From positions 24,792,173 to 24,856,172 of the forward strand of contig OX578279.1 of assembly GCA_951217055.1 (NCBI GenBank): a stretch of 64,000 nt of DNA, given 5' to 3'. The translations under genes were made by a program, and so were the position numbers. The DNA comes from Gerris lacustris. Taxonomy: Eukaryota; Arthropoda; Insecta; Hemiptera; Gerridae. This document shows positions 1 to 17,016 of the stretch, piece after piece; positions within the stretch are counted from its first letter, which is position 1; each line of letters opens with the position of its first letter. The notes beneath the pieces were generated by a model. The model saw only the letters and a program-made list of their open reading frames with translations, searched no databases and had not been told where the DNA came from.

Positions 1-1263
1 CTTTTATATTTATGTGTAGTGGGCAAGTCTTAAATTACAGAAACTAACACTAGCAAAGCATCTTATCTTGAAGTATTCATGCGCGGGCTAGGTTTTTAGA
101 TGATTTAAAGGAAAAACAATCGTGACCTAGATGTGAAACTAGATTTGAATTAGACCTATGAAGTTAGAAAGCTATTAAGAGAAAAAGCTTATAGTTATGT
201 AAATTATTTTTGATTGGCACGAATTCAAAGTAATTTAAGACAACGTTGTGCAATTAACTTTTTTAATAGTTTATTATAACACTTAATAACTATTTATTTT
301 AGTTGCCAGTTCTTAAGTTAAGTAAGAAACTACAGTAAAGAAATGTGATAGTTTTCAACTAGTGCATATTTAAACAAAGTTAATAGCAGCGAACAACTTC
401 TAACAAAGAAATATTAAAATAATAATAATCAATTTGATCATGATTGACTTTCAAGGCCAGTGTAAGGAATTCAACCCAACATTGGGAAACTGTTAACATT
501 TAAAACATCATTTCTCGAGATACAAGATAGCTGCTTGAAGTGAGAATTAATAGCTGGATCCAAGTGTAGCTGTAAATTTGCCTATTAATTAAAAACACAT
601 TTCGCAATAAAATAAATTCGGCTATTTCACAGAAATAAAACTCATATTGTTTTTGAGAATTGTTTTTCGAAATCAAGGTGGTTTGAGGTGGTTAGAGCAA
701 CACCAACCACCTTGAACCACCTCCAAACCAATATAAAAATAAATTCCCAATTTTTTCAAAACAAATCCATATTATTTTCAAAACAAAAAATTCAATTTTT
801 TCAGAGGTGGTTAGAGCCACACACAGACCCTACCTCTTATCATACCTAATCATAACAAAAACTATTTCACACACATTTATAATTACTAGGTGATGATTAT
901 AAGAATAGATCATTCACGAAATGCATAATAACAGTAATCCGCATTTGATTAGGAAAATTGATAAGGTTTTAAGATAAAAATAAAAATAAAATCGCCTGAC
1001 GTAAAACAACAAGAGGATGAAATGGGATAGTTTAGACTAAGGTGTTAGTAGTTATATTTATGCATTTTCTCTTCCGACAACTTAATGGGAAGAATAATGG
1101 GACTTAGTTTATAAAATATTAAAAGAGTTCAGTATGCAGAGTTAAATAACGACAAAGCTAAATTCTTAGTGTTTTCTAATAGCGTAAAGACAGAACTGAT
1201 TACGTTGTGGCTGCCAAGTAATACTGGGCAATATTTATGCCATATTTCATCTGTGCCAAAGCA
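1..1263. other. AT-rich left flank, no gene seen
   Basis: I see no coding structure here. The only organised feature is a short imperfect palindrome at about 676-730, built from GGTGGTT on one side and AACCACC on the other. The same AACCACC wording recurs in the tandem array at the far right of the window. Confidence 0.5.
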
Positions 1264-1568
1264 ATAGGAGCCAGCGCCGGCGCTACGCACAGGCGGAGCA
1301 GGCGACCGCCTGTGGCGGCCAAACTCAGGGGGCGGCCGATGACGCCCTCAGTTTGTTTTATTATATAAATTAAAAAAACAATATTTATAGTAGCGAAAAG
1401 GTAATAATATGCGTGAGGTACTAAGTAGGCAGTTATAGATGGAACCCTAGTAATAACACCCCTAGACAATACCTTATCACACGGAGAGAAAATTATGCTA
1501 AATAGTCAGTATAACTTATTCTGCCACCATTTTTCAACCGCGTACTAGTCGAAAAAATTCATTCCCAT

Positions 1569-1733
1569 ACTGAGGTGCAGTATAGGCCTATTCTGCGACC
1601 CAGCATAGACGTTTTCAGACTGCGTAGCAGTTGATGGTATACTGGAGTCAAGTCGAACATATCATTCAACTCCTGTGCAGCATAACCACTAAACTGTTTC
1701 GCAGTTTAAAACACCCCTATACTGCAATGCAGT
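1569..1733. promoter_or_regulatory. Left subterminal cluster of ACTG-N5-CAGT palindromes
   Basis: Four exact copies of ACTG-N5-CAGT lie at 1569-1581, 1619-1631, 1693-1705 and 1721-1733. Degenerate partners occur nearby, for example a CGACTGC-like palindrome at about 1530-1552. By analogy with Spm subterminal repeats, these are likely binding sites for an element-encoded protein. The protein that binds them is not known. Confidence 0.6.
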
Positions 1734-3132
1734 ATAGTTTGACTCGGCTCGGTCGCAGTATTGTTGTTTCCAGAATCGTGGCAGCCGAAAAAATTAATTA
1801 ATAAAGCATAAAGGCAGTTGAAAATATTTAGTTTCAACTGGAATTCAGCATACCTCATAAGTACATTTATTACTATTTTTAATGAAATAGTTAATAAAAC
1901 AAATAGTTAACTACGGTACGTTACATATTATTATTATTATTACATATATATAAATGTTCTGGAGGTAGTTTTGAAATAATTTAACAGTGTTTTAGGGGTA
2001 CATTTATTTAGTACAGATTTTTTCTTGGGTAACCTAATCTAATCTATATGGTGTGTTTATTGGTTTTATTTTTCTTTACTTGAATAGTAATGTGTATAAG
2101 AACCGTTACGATTCAGAGGTTATATAGGTATTAAAAGTTTAAAAAAATACCCTTTGACTTAAGAGGATTAGACCTTTTTAGGAGAATCAGAAAAAACCAT
2201 TATACTTATGCTTATGAAAGATAAATTTTAACGGTTATTCAAACCCTCAGTAAGGTTAAAATTTACCTGAATTGAACACTGGAACTGGCATAGTATTTGG
2301 GAAGTAATTTTGTATATATAGAAAGTATGCGTCAACCCCTCTTGGGCCGTTATGAAGCTTACTAATCTTTTAGACCATCCAAAAAATTACAAATAAATTT
2401 TGGAACTGCTAAAGTTTGAAGAGAATATTGTCAGACAGCAAAAATAACTATTGACAATATTATTATTGATTATAAGTGAGCATTAGAGACTATATTTAAA
2501 CTTAGAAAGTATATACACATGATAATCTTCATCGTCTATAAGAACTAAGTTAATATAGACTGTGTGAAAACTGTAGTATCCACCTAAATAAACGATTCTC
2601 CCCTACGTTCTAGCTATGAAATAGAATAAAAGAGAATAGATTTGTATTTGCGTATAAAAACATGATTATAGTATATAGGTATTGAAAAATCAATCCTACA
2701 CGTGGTTTATTTTGTCGTTCGGAACAATGTGCATAACTCTGTTAATGAAAAAAAAGGTTTGTCTCGTCGAATAGATAAAATTAGAATTTTTTCCTATCCT
2801 AAAATTCAAATTTTAATTTTAAAGGGCACGTTTACGCGAGCGTTGCGCACGAACGCTTGGGCAGACAACGTTGTCCGGCAAACTCGTTCTGAGCATTGGT
2901 AAAATGAACATGTGCACAAAATTTCATCAAAATCGGTCAACTTGTACTCAAGTTATCGTCATATTATGTTTCAGACACACCGTCAAATACGTAGCATATT
3001 TTGTTGAATAAAATTTAGGAAGCTCGCTATGTTCGCTTCAATTAAACTCGTGATTTATGAAAATGCATTTATTACTTAGAATGCGTTAAAAAAATACTAC
3101 GTAAAATGAGTCACTAATAAAAAAGATCATCA
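1734..3132. other. Left arm of the CMC transposon, non-coding
   Basis: AT-rich, with no gene seen. A fragment of a dispersed repeat family lies at about 2755-2960; it shares the CGTTTACGCGA...CGTTGCGC wording with 51240-51430 and 60585-60640. A short hairpin-bearing segment lies near 2325-2360. Confidence 0.4.
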
Positions 3133-3217
3133 ACTGTGACTCAGTTGAAGATAAGGCAGGTGCATTTCAAGTCAACTGCGACCAAGTATAAGTACTTTGT
3201 CTTAACTGTGTATCAGT
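3133..3217. promoter_or_regulatory. Promoter-proximal ACTG-N5-CAGT palindromes
   Basis: Exact copies at 3133-3145 and 3205-3217 lie about 95-180 bp upstream of the inferred transcription start. A degenerate copy follows at about 3235-3253. These are the same motifs as at the transposon ends. An element protein that binds the ends could therefore also control this promoter, as TnpA does in Spm. That role is inferred from position alone. Confidence 0.5.
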
Positions 3218-3279
3218 TGAACAAAATACGTCTTCGACTGCCTCCGAGCTGAAGGGCCGGTGGTAGGTGGGGGGAACCC

Positions 3280-3315
3280 TATATAAAGGTTACCCCAGCT
3301 GAACGGAAGTCATTC
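3280..3315 (+). promoter_or_regulatory. TATA box and initiator of the transposon gene
   Basis: TATATAAAG at 3280-3288 is followed by TCATTC at 3310-3315, which fits the arthropod initiator consensus TCAKTY. The predicted +1 A is at 3312, placing the TATA box at about -32. A second possible initiator, TCAGTT, starts at 3317. The first AUG after this start is at 3402, in frame with gene 1. Confidence 0.65.
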
Positions 3316-3461
3316 TTCAGTTGTGCTTCCTACATTACAGATCATTGCTTTAGAGTTCTTTACACTTCTATATCATTTTAATCTTTACATATTGTCTATA
3401 TATGAGACTTATTCAGTTATTCGGACTTAAATTGGTGAAACGTTTTCTCCAAGCTTGTGCA

Positions 3462-8047
<4,586 letters not shown>

Positions 8048-8081
8048 TGCGTAAGGAAACAACATTGTAACAACTGTCATC

Positions 8082-10565
8082 ATGCTATCGTGCCACGATT
8101 GTAAACATAGATTCAAATCTGTAAGCGATCTTATAGTTCATATCAAACGTATGCACCTTGACTTTTCACCAGGGGACAATCTTTCGTTGCGCTGTGGCGA
8201 GCCAGGCTGCTACAGAGTATGTGGCAGCTTGTATACCTTGCGTTATCATTTAAAGTCTGAACATTGTGCCACTTCTCCAAGTGGTGTCGCGCCCTCTTTA
8301 AACAACGTGGTCTGTGAAAGGAATGGGAACGAGGTAGGAGAAGGTATTAAAGACTCAGAAATAAATATCTCACAAGATGAGACGGTTAATGGGGAAAACT
8401 TACGCTTTGATTTTTCGCCCGAAAATTTAAAAAAAATATTTTTAGATACAGCTGCTAAGATGTTTAGCAAGCTACAGGCCAACCCACAAATACCCCTTAA
8501 TTACATTCAGTTATTTTATAATAGGTATGAAGAATATATGAAAGACTCGTTTTGTTTTGTGTTAAATCGATTTGCAGAAGACAGTGCTAGAGATGGCACT
8601 TGTAATCACTTAGGGCCATTCACTGAAACTTTATTAGGATCCATAACACAGTGCAATGAAACTTTCCGCAGTCAACACCTCCGACTTAATTTTTACACTA
8701 ATATTGGAACTTACATTCCCCCAAAACAGAAATTTATAATGAATCGTCCAGTGGCCGGACGAGGTGGTACAACTAAACTTGGGCCTTGTTTTGCTTCCTT
8801 TGTTCCATTGAGAAATGTTTTTAAAAAGGTTTTATCAATTCCTGGTCTTTTAAAAGAAATTGATAGTTACATAAATTTTTGCCAAAACTTCCCTTTCCCG
8901 ATGAATATAATTCAAGGTAGTGCATGGCAGAAAACGTACTCAAACCATCATTTAAATGCAAATGAGAAGTTATACCCTCTTACACTTTATTTTGACGATT
9001 TTGAAACATCAAATCCCCTTGGTAGTCACTCATCCATTCACAAGTTGGGAGCAGTGTACGTATCCATGCCTTGCATTCCGCCAAAATATGCTTCCAAGCT
9101 TAACTATATATTCTTGGGTCTTCTGTTTCATTCCTCGGATAGGGCTGTTTCCAAAGGTAACGAGAAAATATTTGCAAGTGTAATAGACGAGCTAAATTAT
9201 TTAGCTAATACTGGAGTAGAAATTGCTGTTGACAGTTTCACTGGCACTGTTAAATTCAGATTAGCTTGTATAACCGGAGATAATTTGGGATTAAACTCGA
9301 TCCTGGGCTTTACCGAAAGTTTTAGCGCCTCTCATTACTGCCGGATATGTAAAGGAGGCAAACGTGAGCTAGCTAAGCTTACGCGTGAGAAATCAGATTT
9401 TCTTAGAAATATGGAAAATTACAATGAGGACTTGCAAAGTGATAACGTTTCAGCTACGGGCATTAAGGAAAGGTGTGTCTGGTTAAAAGTCAAAGGTTTT
9501 AAGTTATTTCAACATGTAGCTGTAGATATTATGCATGATTTATTGGAAGGTGTTTGTCAATATGTTATGACCCTTGTGATAAATTCTTTAATAAGAGATA
9601 AACTATTCTCTTTGAATTACTTGAACGATCACATCGTTTTGTTTGATTATGGCCCAGATTCAGGCTCAAAGCCTCAACCTTTGGTCTGGCAATCTGGTGG
9701 AATAAAATGGAGAATGTCATCAGCAGAATGCTTGACATTCCTTAGGTATTTCTCACTATTTGTAGGAACAAAAATCCCATTGGGCAATAAATATTGGGCT
9801 TTGTTTTTGCTTTTGAGGCGAATAATGTCCACTTGTATGACGGATGCCGTGTCTCCCTACCTTCCTGAGAACCTGGCTCAATATGTAAGTGATTTCAATA
9901 AACTGTACTTGAAATTATCTTGTCGTGATAGGTTACAACCGAAATTTCACAACTTGATACATTATCCTTCAATGTTAAAAAAATTTGGCCCTTTGAGACC
10001 TTTGTGGTCTATGAGGTTTGAGGCAAAACATAGAATACTTAAAGTGGCTGCTCGAGCCACAGGCAATAGGATAAATATAACAAAAACCATTAGCGTGCGT
10101 CATCAATTGCAGTTAAACGACATGCTCCTGGCTAATACACTCCCTGATACATTTAAACCGGCCAAATATCACAAATTATGTCCCTCTCTGTTGTGCGCCC
10201 TAAAAACAAAATTTAAATTGCCATCCTGTAACACCCTATATGGTGTCGTTAGTGTGGAGTTGGAAGGTATAGTGTACCGACCAAACCAACTTATTTGCAT
10301 TGGCTTGGATGAAGAACGATTTAATTTGCCCAAATTCTTTTATATTGAACATATTTACATAGATAGTAAGACCCAAAATATTTTTTTAACCGGAAAAGAA
10401 ATGTTTACGATTGACTTTGATGATCACTTCTTTGCCTATGAAGTCGAGGAAGGGAGACTCGACATGTCCTATAGACTTCAGGATACATGCTTCATCTTCC
10501 CAAATCTAATGTGTTCATTGCCCAATGGGAAAATATATGTGGTTTTTAGAAATTCCATAGATTAG
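8082..10565 (+). CDS. CMC-type DDE transposase with two N-terminal C2H2 zinc fingers
   Basis: A single-exon frame of 827 residues with no interruption. Two C2H2 fingers open the protein: C4/C7/H20/H25 and C38/C43/H56/H61. The catalytic part carries a first acidic pair at D305-D306 (LYFDDFETSNPLGSHS) and a second aspartate, D400, in ITGDNLGLNSILGF. A CRIC zinc pair follows at C420/C423. Next come VDIMHDLLEGV (D482, H485, E489) and, near the end, FHNLIHYP (623-629) and RFEAKH (645-650). This order matches CACTA/EnSpm (CMC) transposases of animals. The third catalytic residue is probably E489 or E647; I cannot decide. The start has A at -3 and follows the upstream stop by 34 nt. It presumably binds the element ends and catalyses cut-and-paste in the nucleus. 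The intact frame suggests recent or present function. Confidence 0.85.
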   Translation: MLSCHDCKHRFKSVSDLIVHIKRMHLDFSPGDNLSLRCGEPGCYRVCGSLYTLRYHLKSEHCATSPSGVAPSLNNVVCERNGNEVGEGIKDSEINISQDETVNGENLRFDFSPENLKKIFLDTAAKMFSKLQANPQIPLNYIQLFYNRYEEYMKDSFCFVLNRFAEDSARDGTCNHLGPFTETLLGSITQCNETFRSQHLRLNFYTNIGTYIPPKQKFIMNRPVAGRGGTTKLGPCFASFVPLRNVFKKVLSIPGLLKEIDSYINFCQNFPFPMNIIQGSAWQKTYSNHHLNANEKLYPLTLYFDDFETSNPLGSHSSIHKLGAVYVSMPCIPPKYASKLNYIFLGLLFHSSDRAVSKGNEKIFASVIDELNYLANTGVEIAVDSFTGTVKFRLACITGDNLGLNSILGFTESFSASHYCRICKGGKRELAKLTREKSDFLRNMENYNEDLQSDNVSATGIKERCVWLKVKGFKLFQHVAVDIMHDLLEGVCQYVMTLVINSLIRDKLFSLNYLNDHIVLFDYGPDSGSKPQPLVWQSGGIKWRMSSAECLTFLRYFSLFVGTKIPLGNKYWALFLLLRRIMSTCMTDAVSPYLPENLAQYVSDFNKLYLKLSCRDRLQPKFHNLIHYPSMLKKFGPLRPLWSMRFEAKHRILKVAARATGNRINITKTISVRHQLQLNDMLLANTLPDTFKPAKYHKLCPSLLCALKTKFKLPSCNTLYGVVSVELEGIVYRPNQLICIGLDEERFNLPKFFYIEHIYIDSKTQNIFLTGKEMFTIDFDDHFFAYEVEEGRLDMSYRLQDTCFIFPNLMCSLPNGKIYVVFRNSID

Positions 10566-10753
10566 TAATTGATACATTAAGTGTCTTCTTAGTGTACATA
10601 ATTATTAAGAGCAATGTAACCTAATATTTCAAATGTATAACAAAATTAACAAAATGGTTATGAATAATATTTTTATCTTTAAATAAGAAAAGATAAGGTC
10701 ACAAGAATTACAATGAATAGTAATTGTGATCAAACTATTCAATTATTAGAATG

Positions 10754-10759
10754 AATAAA
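10754..10759 (+). terminator. Poly(A) signal AATAAA after the transposase
   Basis: The canonical hexamer lies about 190 nt past the transposase stop. No comparable signal lies between genes 1 and 2, which suggests one shared transcript end. Confidence 0.5.
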
Positions 10760-10846
10760 AATATAATTTTGCACCACAAATGATAAATATGTTAATTATT
10801 GTAAGACTATTACAAAGTAAAATCAACAGATGTTTGTAAAGCTATT

Positions 10847-11716
<870 letters not shown>

Positions 11717-12018
11717 CTTGAAATTTATACCTCTATTATTTAACTTACATGAATGCATATATATATATATATATATATTGGATTTTAATTAAATTTTATT
11801 TTATACTTATGTTGGACGTAATATATAATTGTAAATTTGTATTCATAAAAATAATAATAATAAAATTTTTTATGTAAAATCAAATCTGCCTCTTACATGT
11901 TTTTCTTCTAATTTAAAATATTACAATTATTTTTAAAGTCCTAATTTTAGGACTTAAGAATTAAGTAATATTTTAATAATACAGCAGCAGCTTAGATGAA
12001 AATAAAGGTTGTATGCAG

Positions 12019-12098
12019 TCGGGGGTAAGCATTGGCGTAACGCCTGCTCTACTGTTCCCAAATTTGGAGCAGTTGTGTTCCCAAATTTGGAGCAGTTA
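12019..12098. repeat. Short direct repeat at the start of the right subterminal region
   Basis: The 20-mer TTCCCAAATTTGGAGCAGTT occurs twice in quick succession near 12055-12098. It is internally palindromic (CCAAATTTGG) and ends in the GCAGTT half-site used throughout the subterminal region. Confidence 0.6.
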
Positions 12099-12244
12099 AG
12101 CAGAAGCTAAAGCTTACTCTCTCGACAGCATACCACCTTATATTTCATCTGGGCTGCAGCTGAAAGTATTCCCCTTTCCAACCAAACTTCAGTCGACACA
12201 ACTGCTGTGTAGCAGTTGAAGTACAACTGCCAAGAAGTATAATA

Positions 12245-12718
12245 CTACTGTGGCCTAGTAAGTAATAGTAAGAAGTAATATATTACGCTGCATAGCAGTT
12301 GCAATTAAACTGACAAGCAGTACAATACTACTGTGGTCTAGTATAAGAAATAATATATTACGCTGCATAGCAGTAGCAATTAAACTGACAAGCAGTACAA
12401 TACTACTGTGGTCTAGTATAAGAAATAATATATTACGCTGCATAACAGTTGCAATTAAACTGACTAGCAGTACAATACTGCTGTGGGCTGGTATAATAAA
12501 TAGAATATTACGCTGCATAGCGGTAGAAAATTGAGGGAGGCAGTTGAAATTCAACTGACTAGAAGTACAATACTGCTGTAGGCTGGTACAATAAATAAAA
12601 TATTACGCTGCATAGCGGTAGAAAATTGAGGGAGGCAGTTGAAATTCAACTGACTAGAAGTACAATACTGCTGTAGGCTGGTACAATAAATAAAATATTA
12701 CGCTGCATAGCGGTAGAA
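12245..12718. repeat. Right subterminal tandem array, six units of 75-95 bp
   Basis: Units begin with CT(A/G)CTGTRGG at 12245, 12328, 12403, 12478, 12573 and 12668; the last is partial. Each carries TATTACGCTGCATAGC and at least one CAGT(T/A)G half-site. The 95-bp units contain an added segment with GGCAGTTGAAATTCAACTG, itself an inverted pair of half-sites. The minus-strand reading frame across this array is only an echo of the repeat. Confidence 0.85.
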
Positions 12719-12785
12719 ATTTACTTGTTTGACTGATTCACAGTTCAAAATGAACGTGAACGTGACGCTTGGACTGCACCATTGG

Positions 12786-12851
12786 ACTGCGTCACAGTTG
12801 AAAATGAACGTGAATATGTCTTTCGACTGCTCCATTCGACTGCTACACAGT
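12786..12851. promoter_or_regulatory. Right subterminal ACTG-N5-CAGT palindromes
   Basis: Exact copies at 12786-12798 and 12839-12851. Looser relatives occur at about 12199 (N8 spacer), 12972 and 13056. They mirror the left cluster, as expected for subterminal transposase or accessory-protein sites. Confidence 0.55.
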
Positions 12852-13562
12852 CAAAAATGAACGTGAATGTGTCACATTCACCTACTCTATTCGGTTGCCT
12901 CGCAGTATAGCGTTACACTAAGTTTCAGCATAAAAAGTATCGATATATCGAAATGTTCGATATATACACTCAGCTGAGTCACAGTATAATGGCCGCAGTA
13001 TAGACTTCGACTGGAAGACCTCCTACGTTCAACCTTATTTACACGCAGCATCATTTCGACTGCGTATAAGTCGAAAAAAGTCCTTTTTTTCTCTCAGTGC
13101 AGGTGCTGTTTTAGTTAAGTAGCCGAGGTAATCGCATTTCGGGTTGATTCTTGGTTACACCGGTGTTATTTCTTATTATTCCTAAAAAACTATCGGCTGT
13201 CTTTGCTATTATATGAGTACATATATATTTATCTATGTATGTATTTTTCTTTCTCTCGTTTAAACCATCCCTAAGTCTTTTCCATTACACCTTATCTTTT
13301 TTTATTTATTCACTTAACTCTTTTCTTACCCCTTTATAGCTGTTACATTTTCTACCCTTCCTTTAATTTGTAAATTGTTATATGTATCTCTCCTAATCCT
13401 AATAAAATAAAAAGCGGTCCCAGACAAATCAGACGAAGTTTTTCATATATAACGAGTTCATAGTTAGTGAGTTAGCCCAGTGTTTTCCATTTATTAGTTT
13501 TTGTAGGTACATTTAATTATTATTCAACATTTTCATCAAAATTTAAAAATAACTTCTCCTTG

Positions 13563-13830
13563 GCTCGGAGGGGAGTTTGTGGGGGGTAGCGGCTCCAAAT
13601 TTGGAATTATGATTTTTCTGAACATGTAAGCCAAATTTTGTCAAAATTAGCTCAGTAGTTTAGGCTCCAGGCGTCTGCACAGACGACAGACAGACATTTT
13701 TTAAAAACCACTTTTTTGGACTCAGGGGACCTAAAAACGAGTAAATTCATCAAAATCTCAAGATCGAATTTTTGCCCCATCACAAATATTTTTACATTCT
13801 CTTTATATGAGAAAGTAAAAATATAAAGCT
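13563..13830 (-). repeat. Dispersed repeat A, copy 1
   Basis: Shares a long segment, in opposite orientation, with 46108-46500 and in part with 59375-59650. Landmarks are GTCTGTGCAGACGCCTGGAG, a TCAGGGGACC block, the TTTCTCATATAAAGAGAAAG end and a CTCGGAGGGGAG block. No coding sequence recognised; class unknown. Confidence 0.7.
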
Positions 13831-13856
13831 CAGTTCTGTTATAGGTTTCTTCTTCT

Positions 13857-14098
13857 GGCACTTCTTTAGATAGTTACTCCCCTTATAAAAAAACAGAGGG
13901 GAGTAACAATCTAAAGAAGGTGTACGGAATGTTCTTCTTTAGACTGTTACTCCCCGTATTAAAACAGAAATGGGATATTCCTTGGTCCCAAACTATTCGT
14001 ATTCATTGGACTAAACATCTCTTTTTCTTAATAGTTATTTAGTCAAAGTCATTTCTATTCTAAAGCAACATAGGGGAGTAACTATCTAAAGAAGTACC
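13857..14098. mobile_element. Foldback MITE with four alternating copies of its terminal motif
   Basis: The ends are GG(C/T)ACTTCTTTAGATAGTT...CTCCCC in inverted orientation. Two more copies of the same CTTCTTTAGA-TGTTACTCCCC module lie inside, in alternating orientation. A 244-bp sister with the same layout is at 56049-56292, a partial copy at about 42945-43075, and an end at 63933. No clear target duplication. Confidence 0.7.
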
Positions 14099-14299
14099 CT
14101 TCCTCTAATATTGAGTTTTTAAAAATAGCCTACTTTACTTTATTACTCAAAAACTATCATAGATGATAATAGTGACATGCACTATTTTAAAAAAGCCGTC
14201 AGGTTATATTAAATAGACTTTGTTCATTCCTCTGTCTCTGTAAGGGTGATTGAATGTGGAAAAATTATTTTATTTTAAAAAGTTTAAAATACTTTAAGT

Positions 14300-15373
14300 T
14301 GTTACACCAGGGCCGTACCCAGGTGCTCCTGCGTACATGGCTAACCTGTAAAAGTGCGCTCTACCGGGGGGTCCGGGCCTTTCCCCGGAACATTTAAGAA
14401 ATTGTAACGTCAGTGAAACACATTTTTAAACAATACTGGCTCTTAAATGTTAAAGAAATGTTTCATTTTTAGTTACTAAAAACTCAAATTTAACTCCATG
14501 CCACACTATAATAACTCCTTTTATTGCGGTTCAAGATTAAATGGTTGATATAAATAAATTGGTTGTGCGTGAAGTCTCACGTAAAAAGGGGTTCGTTGGT
14601 ATTGTAAACATGAAATTAGTTAGTATAAGAGGGGGAGGGGGGCGCAAATTTTTTATAGACAAAATGGCATGAAAAATTAACAATTTCCACAAGTGTAATC
14701 TTTTTTATAACCTACTCATCTATACCTTTCATTTAGTATCTACCCCATTCAAAATTATTTTAAAAAATGACTTTTTTAGGCGAGACAGGAATTATACGCC
14801 ATTTTGGATTCCCAGTTAATCAGATCAAATTGTTATTATTATAAGTAACAACAGAAATATAGTTGTAGGTGGGGTTGTACGCAAAATGTTGAGGTTTTTG
14901 ACAAAATGGCACGGAAAATATTTAACACTTTCCACAAGTGTTATATATTTTTGTAATCTACTCTTCAATACCTTTCACTCAAAATTATTAAAAAAATATT
15001 TTTTTCTCGTGACATGAATTATTCGCCATTTGGATTTGAACAGCAGATAATTTTGAGTTTGCTATATTTTTCCTGTGTGCGCTTCAAAACGATCTATATT
15101 ACTGGAACGTTTCATGTTTTTATCTCTTTTGATTTAAAAGTTATTGGAGCCATACAGAGTAACAGACAGACAGAGCAACGAAACTATAAGGGTTTCTTAT
15201 TTGGGTTTTACCAACGAAACCCTAAAAACGTTAATTTCTAACAATATTTTTCATTTTGCCATTGTTAAATAAGTGTATTATTTTTCCCTCTTCTCTATTT
15301 TGCGCCCTTCTCAAACCTGCGCCCTTGGCAGAGGCCACCTTCGCCACAGCCTCGGTACGGCCCTGTGTTACAC
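14300..15373. mobile_element. hAT MITE (14308-15365) with perfect 8-bp target duplication
   Basis: Termini CAGGGCCGTACC at 14308 and its inverted copy ending at 15365. Flanks are TGTTACAC at 14300-14307 and 15366-15373. The interior holds two divergent copies of a segment with AAAATGGCA and TTTCCACAAGTGT. It is homologous, in reverse orientation, to 30985-31695. No transposase seen. Confidence 0.85.
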
Positions 15374-15936
15374 CTCAAGAACCAGAAAGGCGAGACTGTC
15401 CGAAGTTAACAAACGTTGGTTATTAGTAAATCTAAACTAAAATAAAGTATCAGACGAGGTGTGTTTCGTGTTTCATTATGATTCACAATATAATGTCCAC
15501 TAAGGATAATATTAAAAATATGGCTATAGAAAATTTCAGGGCCCCAGAAAAAAAAACTAATTTATGTATGAACACATAAATGTAGGAAAGCCCCAAAAAA
15601 TCACCCATCTCCCCCCCCCCCCCCCCCCCCCCGGTAAAAAAAATCCCATTTCAATGGGGCGGCCAAAAACCGTCTTGCCTGTGGCGGCCAAAAGTGTAGC
15701 ACCGGCGCTGATAGGAGCATAAATTACAGAGCAACAAGAGAACAAGATCATCTTAAATTTAAACTGAGACGTATTAAGTCTCTTAAGTGGTTCTTAGCTC
15801 TGAAGTAGTGAGATTGACTAAATCTCTGCTCTAGAGGGCCAGTCCGTTTTAATAAATTCTTCCGTCGCTTGATGCTTCTTAAGGAGACCATTTGCTTCAG
15901 TATACTGACATACACTATCCTATACCAAGTGATATA

Positions 15937-17014
15937 CAGTCAGGTCTCACAAATCAATACCTCGCTAGTTCAGACTTCCGGTTAATCCAGACAGACCTCA
16001 ATAACTTTCTAATAATTACTACATTTTCATATGTTTAAATACGGATTGAATCCTGATTTGGGAGTGAACAAGCTAGGTGTTTCCAAGAGTAGTATTGAAT
16101 CCGTATTCAATACGAAATGAAATAAAAAAAACTTTTTCTTGGTTACTATTGGTAAAGGTTATAAATAATTTTGTAACCTTCACCTTTTATAACCATGTTT
16201 ATTATTACGTACACCGAGTATAGAGACTAAATAGAGGTGTCTTAATACAGGCCGGAGGGTGTGGGGAGTGGCACCAGATTCCCCCTCCTCTAGAATACCA
16301 ACAAGCTATAAAATACAAGACTTTTCTCATTGCAAAAAGGTAGTGTTATGACAGGAGACAAGTATTTAAAATGTGTTTATATTATATTTTGAAAACTGAC
16401 AACTTGACAACCAAGACGGAGGTTTAAATCTTAGTATTCTAGTGGTGGGGAAAAATGGTGCCATCTGCCATGTTCCCTCTTTAGCTACTCTATTTAGCGT
16501 CTATGCTCGGTGATTACGTATTTTGAAAGATTTGACTACAGTTCTACAGAAATACGCTAGGTGCGCTCACACCCATGCTGTGAGCATATCAGGATCGAGT
16601 ATCGAGTTCAGGTGTTTCCATGCAACTCGATCCAGCTAAAATCCCCAGAATTTAGTGTATCGTATCGGGATCGGAATCAAGTTTCCATGGACACTTTGGA
16701 TCCAAAAACTGTATTCAATCCGAATTCAATCCGTATTTAAACATATCATGGAAACGTAGTAATTGTACAATCAATAAAATAATTTATATCAATAAGATGA
16801 TACGATTTTTATTTTAAATCAATTTGCAGGTTTAAAAAGTGAACCTACGTTGAGACTAAACAGTAAATTTTATGATAAAAACAGCGTTTTTAATAGTATT
16901 ACCCATCTAAAACTAGTTTTAAAAATATTTTAGAACTGATTCCGTTTAATCCGGACATTCAGTGATCCGCACAGTGCCCGATCCTATCAAATCCGGATTA
17001 GTGAAACTCTACTG
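15937..17014. mobile_element. pogo/Tigger-like MITE with TA target site, interrupted
   Basis: The left end is CAGTCAGGTCTCAC. The right end is the inverted form of CAGTAGAGTTTCAC, followed by Tigger-like wording (ATCCGGATT, GTGCGGATCACTG). TA dinucleotides flank both ends (15935-15936 and 17015-17016). A second element of about 740 bp is inserted inside, so the original was about 340 bp. Confidence 0.7.
16019..16759. mobile_element. Terminal-repeat element nested in the pogo-like MITE
   Basis: Both ends carry inverted TACTAC(A/G)TTT(T/C)CAT followed by ATATGTTTAAATACGGATTG. No coding capacity seen. The target duplication is unresolved because both flanks are AATT-rich. Confidence 0.65.
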
Positions 17015-17016
17015 TA

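Noticed and set aside
1200..1469. An 89-codon minus-strand frame
   Set aside because: It spans the hAT-like terminus and its target duplication, so it was created by the insertion.
8049..8056. Donor-like GCGTAAGG just after the gene 1 stop
   Set aside because: No matching acceptor before the transposase AUG. Using it would remove the transposase start.
12255..12554. A 99-codon minus-strand frame with repeated MQRNILFLI units
   Set aside because: It is an echo of the 75-bp tandem array; the unit length is a multiple of three by chance.
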